The notes below the pieces were generated by a model. It saw nothing but the letters and a program-made list of their open reading frames with translations, searched no databases and was not told the origin of the DNA. A stretch of 64,000 nt of DNA, taken from the NCBI GenBank assembly GCA_963682055.1, contig OY821748.1:32409661-32473660 (forward strand). The letters are read 5' to 3'. A program made the translations under genes and the position numbers. This document shows, in pieces, positions 32,484 to 43,380 of this stretch; position 1 is the first letter of the stretch; each line of letters begins with the position of its first letter. The DNA comes from Primula veris (lineage: Eukaryota > Streptophyta > Magnoliopsida > Ericales > Primulaceae).

Positions 32484-33133
32484 AGGCACTTGCTACTTTG
32501 TCACACCAGACTGGTTCTCCAGCCCTTGTTAATCCGGGGCAAGGACCTACTGGTGCTGCCCGGGATGAGGCCTCATCTGGTGTGGCTAATGAAGTATGTG
32601 CCAGTTGGCTTTATGTCGACTTGATGAGGAAGAACGAGAAACTTCATGCCCAGTGTGCTCAGCTAAAGGAAAAATTAAGAGCCCAATCGGTGTCATTCCG
32701 GGATTATATGTGACGCGCCGAGCATGTTGTTGTGGTTTAGGAGCGTTGTTTACACCGGTATTGGCGTTTGAAGGATAGGTGCCTTGGTAAATTGAGGTCA
32801 CTAGTATCCCGGGCCAATGTCTTGATGAAGTATTTCCATGCTTCTCATATTAGGCATGATGCTTCGGTGGCCATGGGCCGAGTTCGTCAGTTTCCTGTGG
32901 ACGACGCTCGATGTAAGGAAGCTTCTGATGCTCACGATCACGCGAAGGGAGCGGAGTTCTCAGCTCAGCTTGATGTGGTGCAATGTGTCGGTGCTAATAC
33001 GACTAACTTTGATTCCCTCCTTCCTCATGAGCGTTTTGAGGGTGAGGATACAGATGAGGACACGACGACGGATGATGAAGAGGTCATGCTGGGTCTTGCT
33101 CCGGCGTGCTCCTCATGTAGTAGTTATGCTTAA
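32484..33133 (+). pseudogene. Antisense helical ORF F, possible exon, two in-frame stops
   Basis: Starts after a pyrimidine-rich TTTTTATATAG that could be a splice acceptor (exon ALATLSHQTGSPALVNPGQG). Helical YVDLMRKNEKLHAQCAQLKE is followed by TGA near 32711 and TAG near 32738. The same frame then reads LKDRCLGKLRSLVSRANVLM, DAHDHAKGAEFSAQLDVVQC and an acidic tail GEDTDEDTTTDDEE, ending TAA at 33131. No start codon is evident, so it is probably a 3' exon of ORF E or a separate decayed gene. Confidence 0.4.
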
Positions 33134-33344
33134 GCTGTTCTTTATTTTTGGAGTATTGTGGCCTCCGTAACGCGGGCTAGTATCATTTGATTTATCTGTA
33201 TATACGCATGGATTGTAACTTCTTATTTCCGTATTGGTATTTCATTTGTCGTATTGATTTCCCTTGTTTAGTGTGTTTGAAATGTTGTTGCCTCCGTAAT
33301 GCGGGCTTGAATCATTTTTAATATGCTTGTTTGACCCTTCACAT

Positions 33345-34530
33345 TGAACGGATTGGTAGACCTGTGTATGTGCCTCCGGTTCGTTGGATGACTTGTTCGG
33401 GACTTAAACCATGTTGCCTCCGGTTCGTTGAAGGACTTGTCGGCCTCTTTTTCTTTTTCTTAGACATGCCTTCGGTTTGTTGAAGGAATTGTTCGGGACT
33501 TAAACCATGTTGCCTCCGGTTCGTTGGAGGACTTTGTCTGCCTCTTTTTCTTTTTCTTAGACATGCCTTCGGTTCGTTGAAGGACATGTTCGGGACTTAA
33601 ACTCGGTTGCCTCCGGTTCATTGGAGGACTTGTCGGCTTCTTTTTCTTTTTCTTAGACATGCCTTCGGTTCGTTGAAGGACTTGTTCGGGACTTAAACCC
33701 TATTGCCTCCGGTTCATTGGAGGACTTGGATTGCCTCTTTTTATTTTTCTTAGACATGCCTTCGGTTCATTGAAGGACTTGTTCGGGACTTAAACCCGGT
33801 TGCCTCCGGTTCGTTGGAGGACTTGGTCTGCCTCTTTTACGTTTACATGCCTTCGGTTCATTGAAGGACTTGTTCGGAACTTAAACCTTGTTGCCTCCGG
33901 TTCGTTAGAGGACTTGGTCTGCCTCTTTTTCTTTTACATGCCTTCGGTTCGTTGAAAGACTTGTTCGGGACTTAAACCATGTTGCCTCCGGTTCGTTGGA
34001 GGACTTGGTCTGCCTCTTTTTCTTTTTCTTAGACATGCCTTCGGTTCGTTGAAGGACTTGTTCGGGACTTAAACCCGGTTGCATTCGGTTCGTTGGAGGA
34101 CTTGGTCTGCCTCTTTTACATTTACATGCCTTCGGTTCGTTGAAGGACTTGTTCAGGACTTAAACCCTGTTGCCTCCGGTTCGTTGGAGGACTTGGTCTG
34201 TCTCCTTTTCTTTTTCTTAGACATGCCTTCGGTTCGTTGAAGGACTTGTTCGGGACTTAAACCCGGTTGCCTCTGGTTCGTTGGAGGACTTGTCGGCCTT
34301 TTTTACATTTACATGTCTTCGGTTTGTTGAAGGACTTATTCGAAACTTAAACCCGGTTGCCTCCGGTTCGTTGGAGGACTTGTTCGGGACTTAAACCTTG
34401 TTGCCTCCGGTTCGTTGGAGGACTTGGTCTGCCTCTTTTTCTTTTTCTTTTTCTTAGACATGCCTTTGGTTCGTTGATGGACTTGTTCGGGACTTAAACC
34501 CGGTTGCCTCCGGTTCGTTGGAGGACTTTT
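33345..34530. repeat. Minisatellite array in the Tat 3' region, about 12 units of 91-103 bp
   Basis: Each unit has TTGCCTCCGGTTCGTTGGAGGACTT-type and ATGCCTTCGGTTCGTTGAAGGAC-type halves joined by GTTCGGGACTTAAACC, with a TTTTTCTTTTTCTTAGAC spacer of variable length. GTTCGGGACTTAAAC recurs at about 33394, 33491, 33588, 33684, 33781, 33872, 33963, 34060, 34151, 34248, 34338, 34382 and 34485. Spacings of 97 and 91 dominate, with one half unit of 44. It lies just after integrase in element orientation, where Tat/Ogre elements are known to carry variable tandem repeats. Confidence 0.95.
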
Positions 34531-34629
34531 TCTTGTAGAAAATGCTTAATAAAAATTCACTTTATTCATTGTAAAAAGGGAAATAACATTACAAAGAAAG
34601 AGTTAAGTCATTACCTATAGCGTTAAACG

Positions 34630-36750
34630 ATTTTACAGGTAGTATTTCTTAAGATTAGCTACGTTCCAAGAATTTTTCTCGCCTCTGCTATTGTCAAACA
34701 GAACGCTTTTTAATTTGTAGGACACTGGACTTGTTCTTTTGACGATTTCATATGGCCCTTCCCAGTTGGGGCTGAGTTTGCCATGTATCTCGTTTGTTGT
34801 GTAGGCAGTTACTCGTCGTAGCACCAGTTCTCCTACCTTGAATTCCTTAGACCCTTTCACCCTCTTGTCATAAGTTTGCTTTACGCTCTGTTGGTATTTT
34901 TCCAGGGTAAGGGCTGCTATCTCGCGTTTTTCATTCAACATGTCAAGCTCTTCCCTCATTCTTTCTTCATTGCTCCCCTGTTCGACTAACGATGTACGGA
35001 GAGTGGGCAGGCCGACTTTTGTGGGTATGACGGCCTCTACGCCGTATGCTAGACTGAACGGGGTTTCCTTGTGCCCGTTTTAGGTGTAGTTCGGCATGAC
35101 CACAAAATGTTGAGGAGCCGCTCTGGCCATTTCCCCTTTGCTTTTTCTAGGCTTGTCTTGATGCCATCTATGATAGTTCGGTTTGATACCTCGGCCTGTC
35201 CGTTACCCTGTGGGTATGTTGGAGTCGAATAGAACTTTTGGATACTTTATTCTTCATACCAAAGATGTAGCTTGGCATCTTTGAACTGGGTTCCGTTGTT
35301 TGCGACTATGGCATATGATATACCGAATCTGGTTATGATATGTTCCCAAATGAACTGTTTGACGTTCTAGGATTTGATTTGTCTAAGAGGTTTAACTTCT
35401 ATCTGTTTGGTGAAATAATCCGTTGCTACGATTAAGTACTCAACGTTGCCTGGTGCTTTGGGCAGCTTCCCGACTAAATCAATTGCCCATTGTGCAAATG
35501 GCCATGGTGCCGATACCGGGGTCATCATAGATGATGGGAGCCGAGGTATTTTAGCGAATCTTTGGCACTTGTCACACCTTTGGACGTATACGTCAGCATC
35601 TCTTTTGATGTATGGCCACCAATATCCTTGTGTGATAGTCTTGTTGGCGAGGGACCTTCCTTTGATGTGTGCTCCGCATGATCTTTCATGGATTTCTTCC
35701 AAGATTTGTTGTTGCTGTTCTGTGCGGACGCACAGCAGGTGTGGTCCTCGGTAACTTGACTTGTATAGTTTGTCTTGTTCAGATAACCAAAACTTGGGAG
35801 CCTTTCTTGTAATCTTAAGTGCTTTGATTTTGTCTGCCGGGAGTGTTCCGTTTCTCAGATATTGAACCATTTCGTCCATCCACCCAAGCTCATACTGTAT
35901 CGACGTTACTCGGTCTACCCTTCTGGTGATGCTCGGTGTCTCCAGTAATTCCACTGTAATTGACCGAGTGTTTACTAATGTTAGTGTCGAAGCTAGGGTT
36001 GCCAATGCGTCGGCGTGTGCATTTTCGGTGCGGTTGATTCATATTAACTCACACTTCTCGAATTTGGCCATTAAACTTTGGACTCTCTCTTGATAGAGGA
36101 TCATCCGGTCGTCTTTGGCTTGGTACTCGCCGATGGCTTGATTGACGATCAGTATGGAGTCAGAACTAGAAATTAAGTGGGAGCATCCAAGGGACCTTGC
36201 AATGAGCATGCCGTTGATCATGGCTTCATACTCGGCTTCATTGTTGGTAGCTCAGAAACCCAGTTTTATGCTTTTTTCTATGATTGCGCCCTCACTAGAT
36301 TTGAGGACGATTCCTGTTCCCGATCCGTCTTTGGTGGCTGATCCATTGACATGTATCTGCCAATGATATTATGGTGATATGGCGGTTGGTTCGTCATGTC
36401 CTTCGGTAAATTCTGCTATGAAGTCTGCCAACACTTGTCCCGGCATTACGAGGTGCGAATTCTATATGGAATTGGGATAGCTCGACCCCCCATGCCGCCA
36501 CCCGACCGCTTATGTCCGTCCGTCGGAGGGACTCTTTGATGTGGAACTTGGTGTAAACCTGGACCTGGTGAGTGATAAAGTAGTGTGGCAGTTTTCTTGT
36601 TGCAACGACCAATGCAAGGCATAGCTTTTCCAATGGTAAATATCGTGTTTTGGCTTCAACCAGAGTTTTGCTTACGAAGTATATCGGGAATTGTTCTCGA
36701 CCTTCTTCTCTTAGGATGACTGCGCTCACGGCTATTGCGGATTTGGCAAC
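34630..36750 (-). pseudogene. Tat pol remnant: RNase H, archaeal-type RNase H, integrase
   Basis: From the upstream end: RNase H remnant at 36729-36394 (SAVILREEGREQFPIYFVSK, AKTRYLPLEKL, REFS-like end); second archaeal-type RNase H at about 36365-36039 (AEYEAMINGMLIARSLGC, SSDSILIVNQAIGEYQAKDD). The integrase HHCC finger is at about 35700-35560 (HERSCGAHIKG...CDKCQRF), with core start WAIDLVGKLPKAPGN. The C-terminal FKVGELVLRRVT and LSPNWEGPYEIVKR are at 34959-34633. The frame is broken around 34960-35366 and at single stops. RT and protease are missing upstream. The dual RNase H assigns it to Tat. Confidence 0.85.
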
Positions 36751-38071
36751 ATCACCATTTTCAGCAAGGTTTCAATGGTGACTTTCTTCTTTCGGTTAGA
36801 GTATGCTCGGAGCAGCTCAGTCCAGCTTCCTATTAACCCCCGTGGTAGGTTATGATACCACGTCGAGGCTTCTTGTCCCAAGCTGTTTTTGAAGAATTTG
36901 CACATCAGTGCGGGGTCATCGCTCCATAGCTCCATCTTGGTTTTGCAATGCCTCATGTGGTCTATTGGACAGCTTTTCCCATCATAGAGTTTGAACTCTG
37001 GAATTATGAACCCAATTGGGTTTCGGTACCGCATTATTTGTTCGGTACATGGTGTTTATTAGCATACGTCCCATGCTTGTTGGAAAGCTTCGTCCTGTGT
37101 TTGGTACTGGGGGGTGTAGCCTCCACCATAGTTGTGTGGGGGGTAGTATTCTTCCACTACCATGTCGTCAGTATATCGGTCGTAGTTCGGGTTTGTGCCG
37201 AAGGCAGGTCCCGTATGAGCGCCCTGAAGGCCGAACGCTGGCAGGATCGTTCTTGGGATGTGTTCCCCTTGTTGGGGTCTCCTTGTCTCCTGTTGTCGGC
37301 CTGCCACTTCCATGGCGGCTCTATAAGTGCAATCTTCCACTTGTTCATTTTTTTGGTCCTTTGGGGCATTGGCGGTCTGACTTGGCGGTATTGTGATGCC
37401 GGCTGCTGCCATGGCCGACATGCATGCCGCCAGTTGAGCTTGAAGCTGGGCATTGTAACTTTCATCGGTCCTTGCCAATACAACCGCGTTCCCTTCTTGA
37501 GGAGCTATGGGTTGAAATTCCACCGTGGATAGTGTAATTATCCGTGGAGGGAGGATTGCTGGTCGGATTATATGTTCTGGTACACTGTCCCTCGGCATAC
37601 CGTAGTGGGAGTCGAGACGTGTGAGGGTCGGTGTTGGGTTCTCCTCGTCTCTTCGCCATGGTTATCTTCATGCGTTTGGAAACGAATGATTCTGCCCTGA
37701 TGGGAACTGGAGTTGGCCGAAGTTGTTGGGAAATGGGCCCTCGAACTTGGGCCTGCGTTTGTTGTGAGCGCGACGTCATTTAGGCGGCGGCTCACTGGTA
37801 TGTGTCTCCTTACCCTCCTTACCGCGGATAACGCTTTTTCTTCGTCCGAGTCCATCGGGTTCTCGTCTACGAGTCCGTCGATTTGTAAGGGTTGGTCTGT
37901 CGGTTGTTCTGCGTGAACATTGGAGGTGGTTGGGCGGTTCCCGACCTTGATTGCTTGGTACCTTTCTTGGATTGCGAAGAGTTCGTCGAGGTCTTCCTGG
38001 TTGATTCGTACTTCTTGGTTAATTGTGGTTCCTACCTCCTCGGGACGAGGTTCGTCGATTGTGTTAACCAT
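36732..38071 (-). pseudogene. Tat gag, truncated by deletion
   Basis: Three overlapping frames. MVNTIDEPRPEEVGTTINQE opens at 38071; a middle part at 37598-37059 contains LAACMSAMAAAGITIPPSQ. The conserved retrotransposon gag core is at 37034-36732 (KLYDGKSCPIDHMRHCKTKM, KFFKNSLGQEASTWYHNLPR, SWTELLRAY). At about 36750 the gag reading passes directly into RNase H sequence, so the gag C-terminus, protease and RT were lost in one deletion. Two frameshifts also interrupt gag. Confidence 0.8.
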
Positions 38072-38130
38072 TGTTGCTCGTCTTATAGAGTTTGGGTGTT
38101 CGGCTTCGAAACTAGTTAGAAATTAGGTGA

Positions 38131-38148
38131 AGTGTGGAGACGGCGTCA
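38131..38148 (-). other. Primer-binding site of the Tat element
   Basis: On the minus strand TGACGCCGTCTCCACACT begins 2 bp inside the LTR. It resembles the TGGCGCCGTCTGTGGGA primer site common in Tat elements, with changes. Confidence 0.6.
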
Positions 38149-38150
38149 TT

Positions 38151-38713
38151 TGATAAAGCAATAACTTTGATTGGTTCGCGTTATGCTTTTTAACAATATT
38201 AGTGTAAATTAAAGAAAGTAAATATTGGATACGTTGTTGTTCTTTCTTATTGATCGTTAATCGTTCTTGCTCGGATTACAATTTCTTATTACACTTATGT
38301 TCGGTCTGATAATTTAATCTTAATCTTGATCTTGAACTTTTCCTTGATGCTCGGTCTTTTCATTTCGCTTTTCTCGATGTATGCTCTAGTGATATAAACT
38401 CTGACAAATGTCTTTCTTGTATATTCTTTTCTCTGTGATTTTTCAGATTTCTTTTCTAATGAAGATAATTGGCTATTTATAGGCATTTATGTGTCATAGA
38501 ATATTGACAAATGTCTCAATCTCATGCATCATCTCATAGGCTTTTCCATTAATTGGGCTAAGATACTTATTGAATAATTGCCCTTATCTTTAAGTGAGGA
38601 AAATACTGTTATACTCCGGGCCTTATGCTAAATGCGTTGGATACCCATTAATGACGTGTGGGTCGATTCGTACCCGAATAGGTATATTCGGGTCTGATTT
38701 TTGTATTCTATCA
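38151..38713 (-). repeat. LTR (right; 5' LTR in element orientation), 563 bp
   Basis: TGATAAAGC to CTATCA. Aligns end to end with 24688-25263 with scattered substitutions. Followed at once by the duplicated CATAC. Confidence 0.95.
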
Positions 38714-38718
38714 CATAC

Positions 38719-39104
38719 ATGAGACACTAGAGAATATTTTGAGATTGGATTCCCTCAATTCGGATAAATGGTTAGTGAGCTATAATTTTCTAAAATTGGC
38801 CATCTGTATAGGTTTGTCTAATGATGTTGTATATGATTACGTCTTAAGAATTTGTATTTCGAGCACTCATATTAATTTTTAATTTGAGTTAATGATATAT
38901 ATGATTCGGTGGATAAATGGCATTCAATTTTTACCCAGCTACAAGACCAGCAGTATTTATTTTAATAGATCATTGCATAAATTCCGTTTTACTATTTTTC
39001 TTGCATAAAACGGATCAAAATTTATCTTAAACCACTTCTTTGACATGAAAGTTTGGGTTTAAAACGTTGGATGTTTTTATTTTATTTTTATAAAAACAAT
39101 GGCA
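38719..39104. other. Spacer between the Tat element and the MULE
   Basis: Native target DNA, AT-rich, no gene or repeat seen. It is cut from the sequence left of 24683 by the Tat insertion and from that right of 46064 by the MULE. Confidence 0.7.
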
Positions 39105-39113
39105 CAAAGAGAC

Positions 39114-39361
39114 GAGTTTTTTGCCAAAATGGTCCAGTGGACCACTTAAATTCCCAGAATGGGCTACCTTTCTGAAATATTTCCAAAATGGTCTACTTTC
39201 GAAAAACGACCGATCGAAATGATTAAAACGACCGGTCGTTTTATTATTGGACTCTCTGAAACAATTTGGACAATAAACGATCGGTCGAATTGGACAATAC
39301 GACCGGTCGTTTTTCAGACAAAAACGATCGGTCGTTATGTACATTTCGATCGGTCGTTTTT
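39114..39361 (+). repeat. Left TIR of the MULE (248 bp)
   Basis: Begins GAGTTTTTTGCCAAAATGG. The outer 100 bp are plain; the inner 150 bp hold repeated CGACCGATCG or CGACCGGTCG palindromes about 20-45 bp apart. Confidence 0.95.
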
Positions 39362-39565
39362 CAGAAATACTTGTACTTAAAAAACTCATCTCATTTCCCC
39401 AGACCACTGTACTCATCTCATTTCCCAGACCATTGTAAAAATAAAAAAAACAGAGCTCTTAGATCATTTTAGGGCAAATCTCAGATCTCTTCCAAAACAG
39501 GTAAAAACTCAATATTTTGTGTTGTTGTTGGAGTATTATTTGAGTAAAATTGTTAATTTTACCGT

Positions 39566-42238
39566 GTGGTTATCGAAATGAAAAATCCTACAATTATGTG
39601 TTATTGGGGAGGTACGATAATGGAAACTACTAGCGAGGGGTTATCTTATGATATTTCTTATAAAAAAAATTTTAAGGTATCTAGAAACACGACATACGAC
39701 CAATTTTTGGAAAAATTGTTTAAGGTACTTGATGTATCATCGACTTCAAATCGTTTGAGTTTAACATGTCGTTATCCATATCTGACTACACTTACTGAGT
39801 TTAAATATATGCGATTGGCTGTTGATGATAATGATTCGTTGGAAACCATGCTTGAGTTAATAGAAGAAAATGGAAGAACGTTTATAGAGTTATATGTTGA
39901 AATTGAGCAAGTTTACTCTTCTGATCAAGATTACGGGTTGTATTATAATATTCTTTCCACTAATGAAATCGGTACATCAAGTGGAACACCCATTCGACAA
40001 GAGCCAATGCATGAAATCGGTACATCAAGTAGAACACCCATTCGACAAGAGCCAATGCTAGAGGTATATTCTGAGAACAACGAACCAGATTTGACACATT
40101 TGGATGCAGTGTGTCGATTGGCAGATAATATTGGTTGGTCAATAGAACTTGGGGATGAACCAGAGGATGAAGATCCGGACTTCAATATTAGCGAAAACGA
40201 GTCTGACGATGACGAAGAAAATGTACAAGAAGTTGAGTACGAAGAATTATCATCTGAAATGGGCTTGTATATGGATGAGGATGAAAACGACCAATCAAGT
40301 GGGTCACAATTGGCGAATAATACTATTCCCGATGAAATTCCTATGCATCAACCAATGTCAAGTTTGTTTAATGAACCGTTCGACACTCAAGAAAATTATA
40401 GTAACCAGAGACGAAATTATATGATGTATCCTGGATTTTGGGATCCTCAAGTTAATGATCCTTTTATTGGTCTTTTATTTAGGGATAAAGAAATGTTGAA
40501 AAAGGGAATAAAACTTTGGTCAATCAAACGTAACATCTATTTTTCCACTAAAAGTTCGAAGGCAAAATTTTGGGAAATTCGTTGTAAACTGGCCGAAACT
40601 CAACAATGCAAATGGAAACTACGAGCTTCACTAAGAAAGAAACATGGATTTTTTGAAGTGTCGGTGTACAACGGTCCTCATACATGCATTCATGCCGAGC
40701 TTACAACTGATCATCCACAGTTAGATTCCAATCTTGTTGCCCAAACCATTCGAAATGCCATCACAACTAATCCTATGATGAAGATTTCATTAGTTAAAGA
40801 GATTGTGAATTCCCGCTTTGAAATGTCAGTTTCATACAAAAAAGCTTATTTGGGTAAACAAAAAGCAATCGCAGAGATATTTGGTAATTGGGAAGACTCG
40901 TATAAGGTTTTACCTAAATTTATGAAAGCGCTTCAAAAGTATAATCCCGGTACCGTTGCTTCTTATGAGACCACGCCAGTTTACGATGTGGTAGGAAATC
41001 CAGTGGGTGAGGTATTGAACAGATTTTTCTTCACATTTAAGGCCGTTATTGATGCATTTCAGTATTGTAGGCCAGTTATCGCTATTGATGCTACTCACTT
41101 ATATGGGAAGTATAAAGGTAAGATTTTGTTGGCCATGGCATCGGATGCAGATAATCATGTTTTTCCCATTGGTTGTGCATTTGTTGCTGAGGAGAGTACA
41201 ATTTCGTGGAGCTATTTTCTTTCTAACATTATGCGACATGTGATTAAAGAGCGCGTGAATATTTGTCTAATTTCGGATAGACATGCTGGTATTCTAAGTG
41301 CAGTGAGAGGAGTTTGGCGTGGTCAAGGTTTTGTTCATCGATATTGTTCAAATCATTTTTTGGATAATTTTAAGAAAGCTTTCAAAGGAGATCCTGACTT
41401 ACACAAGTTAGCGGAGAACGCCATTTGGGAATTACAAGAAAGAAAATTGAAAAGAATCATGGAAGCAATAAAAGTCATGAATCCTCAAGCATATCAATGG
41501 TTGATAAGAGAGCCTGCGGAAAAATGGTCATATTTTCATGATAAAGGGAGGCGACATGGTAACATGACCACAAACATGGCTGAAATTTTCAATAATGTTT
41601 TAAAAGCTGCTCGTAATTTACCAATCACTGCTGCTGTGCAGCTTATTTTCTATAAGTTGGTACACTATTTTTGCGAGCGGAAAAAGATAGTAATCGGGAT
41701 GAGAAACAGCGGCACAAGATATGGTCCCAATATCCTTAAAATTTTAGAGAAACGTAGGTCGGACATTGGTCATACCAATGTTACTTTCGATTGTGAAAGA
41801 GGGGTTTATTCCGTGTGTACAAGTTCAAGAAATTCCAGGGGAGGCAATACTCAAGTTGTCGACTTTTCACTTTGGCAATGCGATTGCGGTAAGTGGCAGA
41901 GTGATGGAATCCCTTGTTCACATGTGTTTTCCGTATGCGCTGCAAACCGTCTTGATTGGGAAGCTTACATAGTAAAATATTACAGTCTTGAATCATACGA
42001 AGGTACGTACTCGGCGCAATTTTGTCCTCTTCGGCATCAAGACTATTGGGATTCATGTGATAGATTATTTCTTCCGGATGTTACTCTTTTAAGAGAAAGG
42101 GGTCGTCCAAGATCTACTCGTATTCATAATGGTATGGATCAGTCGGAGAGACGAGCACTTATGAGATGTTCTAGTTGTCAAGGGCGAGAACATGATTGTC
42201 GTAAGTGTCCGTATCCAATACGTGCTCGACGCTTATGA
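39566..42238 (+). CDS. MULE transposase (MuDR family), 890 aa
   Basis: A single uninterrupted ORF. The N-terminal 115 residues look like a PB1-type domain (FKVSRNTTYDQFLEKLFKVL, MLELIEENGRTFIELYVEI). An acidic linker follows (about 195-260, ENESDDDEENVQEVEYEELS). A MuDR-type zinc/DNA-binding region is at about 297-375 (FIGLLFRDKEMLKKGIKLWS, CKWKLRASLRKKHGFFEV). The DDE catalytic domain holds PVIAIDATHLYGKYKGK (about 503; first Asp) and ICLISDRHAGILSAV (about 566; second Asp). A SWIM zinc finger is at about 769 (WQCDCGKWQSDGIPCSH) and a C-terminal Cys-rich end at about 868 (CSSCQGREHDCRKCP). The enzyme should bind the TIRs and catalyse cut-and-paste transposition in the nucleus. The first ATG (39566) or ATG 39578 may be used. 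Confidence 0.93.
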   Translation: MVIEMKNPTIMCYWGGTIMETTSEGLSYDISYKKNFKVSRNTTYDQFLEKLFKVLDVSSTSNRLSLTCRYPYLTTLTEFKYMRLAVDDNDSLETMLELIEENGRTFIELYVEIEQVYSSDQDYGLYYNILSTNEIGTSSGTPIRQEPMHEIGTSSRTPIRQEPMLEVYSENNEPDLTHLDAVCRLADNIGWSIELGDEPEDEDPDFNISENESDDDEENVQEVEYEELSSEMGLYMDEDENDQSSGSQLANNTIPDEIPMHQPMSSLFNEPFDTQENYSNQRRNYMMYPGFWDPQVNDPFIGLLFRDKEMLKKGIKLWSIKRNIYFSTKSSKAKFWEIRCKLAETQQCKWKLRASLRKKHGFFEVSVYNGPHTCIHAELTTDHPQLDSNLVAQTIRNAITTNPMMKISLVKEIVNSRFEMSVSYKKAYLGKQKAIAEIFGNWEDSYKVLPKFMKALQKYNPGTVASYETTPVYDVVGNPVGEVLNRFFFTFKAVIDAFQYCRPVIAIDATHLYGKYKGKILLAMASDADNHVFPIGCAFVAEESTISWSYFLSNIMRHVIKERVNICLISDRHAGILSAVRGVWRGQGFVHRYCSNHFLDNFKKAFKGDPDLHKLAENAIWELQERKLKRIMEAIKVMNPQAYQWLIREPAEKWSYFHDKGRRHGNMTTNMAEIFNNVLKAARNLPITAAVQLIFYKLVHYFCERKKIVIGMRNSGTRYGPNILKILEKRRSDIGHTNVTFDCERGVYSVCTSSRNSRGGNTQVVDFSLWQCDCGKWQSDGIPCSHVFSVCAANRLDWEAYIVKYYSLESYEGTYSAQFCPLRHQDYWDSCDRLFLPDVTLLRERGRPRSTRIHNGMDQSERRALMRCSSCQGREHDCRKCPYPIRARRL

Positions 42239-42380
42239 TTTTAGCTGTAGCTTAAACGAGACAATATGTATAATTTTCCGATTGTAATTGTCTTTTTTAA
42301 TATGAAATATCTATATTTATTCTCAGTGTTTTTTCATACTGTTTTTTGAGAAGATAAACTGTTTGTTAAGTATGAGAGTA

Positions 42381-42495
42381 AATAAATAAGTGCAATTAAC
42401 ATAAAAATTAGAATGAACAACATAAATAAATAAGTGCAATTAACATAAAAATTAGAATGAACAACATAAATAAATAAGTGCACTTAACATAAATA
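42381..42495. repeat. 44-bp tandem repeat x2.6
   Basis: AATAAATAAGTGCAATTAAC recurs with a 44-bp period (TGCAATTAAC at 42391 and 42435; TGCACTTAAC at 42479). It lies in the spacer after the transposase stop. Confidence 0.85.
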
Positions 42496-42572
42496 TATAT
42501 ATTTGATTGATTTTATATATATTTTTATATTTTAATATATTTTTTTTGCCAAATCAGTGTCGGAAAGTGCAA

Positions 42573-43130
42573 ACGACCGATCATAATTTTGAAACGACCG
42601 ATCGTTTTTTAAGTGTGCTCACTGGAAGAATTTTGTACAAAAACGACCGATCTCTGTGAAAAACGACCGATCGTTTTTACACATACGACCGATCGTTATG
42701 CAAAAACGACCAGTCGTTTTTTAAGTGTGCTCACTGGAAGAATTTTGTACAAAAACGACCGATCTCTGTGAAAAACGACCGATCGTTTTTACACAGACGA
42801 CCGATCGTTATGCAAAAACAACCAGTCGTTTTTTAAGTGTGCTCACTGGAAGAATTTTGTACAAAAACGACCGATCTCTGTGAAAAACGACCGATCGTTT
42901 TTACACAGACGACCGATCGTTATGCAAAAACGACCAGTCGTTTTTTAAGTGTGCTCACTGGAAGAATTTTGTACAAAAACGACCGATCGTAGTGAAAAAC
43001 GACCGATCGTTTTTACACAGACGACCGATCGTTCTGCAAAAAACGACCGATCGTTTTTTAAGTGTGCTCACTGGAAGAATTTTGTACAAAAACGACCGAT
43101 CGTAATTCAAAAACGACCGATCGTTTTTCT
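42573..43130. repeat. Five-unit 112-bp array of palindromic CGACCGATCG motifs
   Basis: AAGTGTGCTCACTGGAAG recurs at 42611, 42723, 42835, 42947 and 43060 (period 112, 112, 112, 113). Each unit also carries three to five AACGACCGATCGTT-type palindromes, some changed to GACCAGTC or GACCGATCT. The same 10-mer fills the inner TIRs and 45700-45780. The array ends about 250 bp before the ATG of the second ORF, in its likely promoter. Clustered palindromes suggest binding sites for an element-encoded protein; this is inference. Confidence 0.9.
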
Positions 43131-43380
43131 ATTTTTCAGCCTTTTAACTTCTTTCAAACCCTAATTCTATTTTCATTAACAAATATATCACCCTCTCTCT
43201 CTTCCAAAATCGCCTCTTTCTATCAAAATCTATCAAAAATCCCTAATAACTACATATATATAACCCAATTCTCTTATTAATCCTTATAATCAACAATCGA
43301 TTGCTTCCGTTTCTTGAAACCAAGTTTTTTTTTCAAAATACGAACTTTTCAAAAACCCTAATTTTTTTAAAATTCCAACC

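Larger units (their letters stand above)
24688..38713 (-). mobile_element. Tat-lineage Ty3/gypsy LTR retrotransposon, 14.0 kb, internally deleted
   Basis: Bounded by two LTRs in the same orientation (24688-25263 and 38151-38713), each TGATAAAGC...TATCA. A 5-bp target duplication CATAC lies on each side (24683-24687, 38714-38718). Coding is on the minus strand in the order gag, RNase H, archaeal-type RNase H, integrase. The dual RNase H is the hallmark of the Tat/Ogre group. Protease and RT are absent, so it is not autonomous. Downstream of integrase come a minisatellite and about 8 kb with ORFs on the opposite strand, as known for Grande/RIRE2-type Tat elements. LTRs differ at a few percent of sites plus a 13-bp length difference, so it is not very recent. 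Confidence 0.95.

Noticed and set aside
33339..33660. Minus-strand lysine-rich repeat ORFs
   Set aside because: Reading of the minisatellite units, not a conserved protein.
36948..37532. 194-codon plus-strand ORF
   Set aside because: Opposite strand of gag; cysteine/valine-rich composition with no domain.
42573..43130. CRISPR-like regular array
   Set aside because: Whole 112-bp units repeat with no unique spacers, in a plant MULE.
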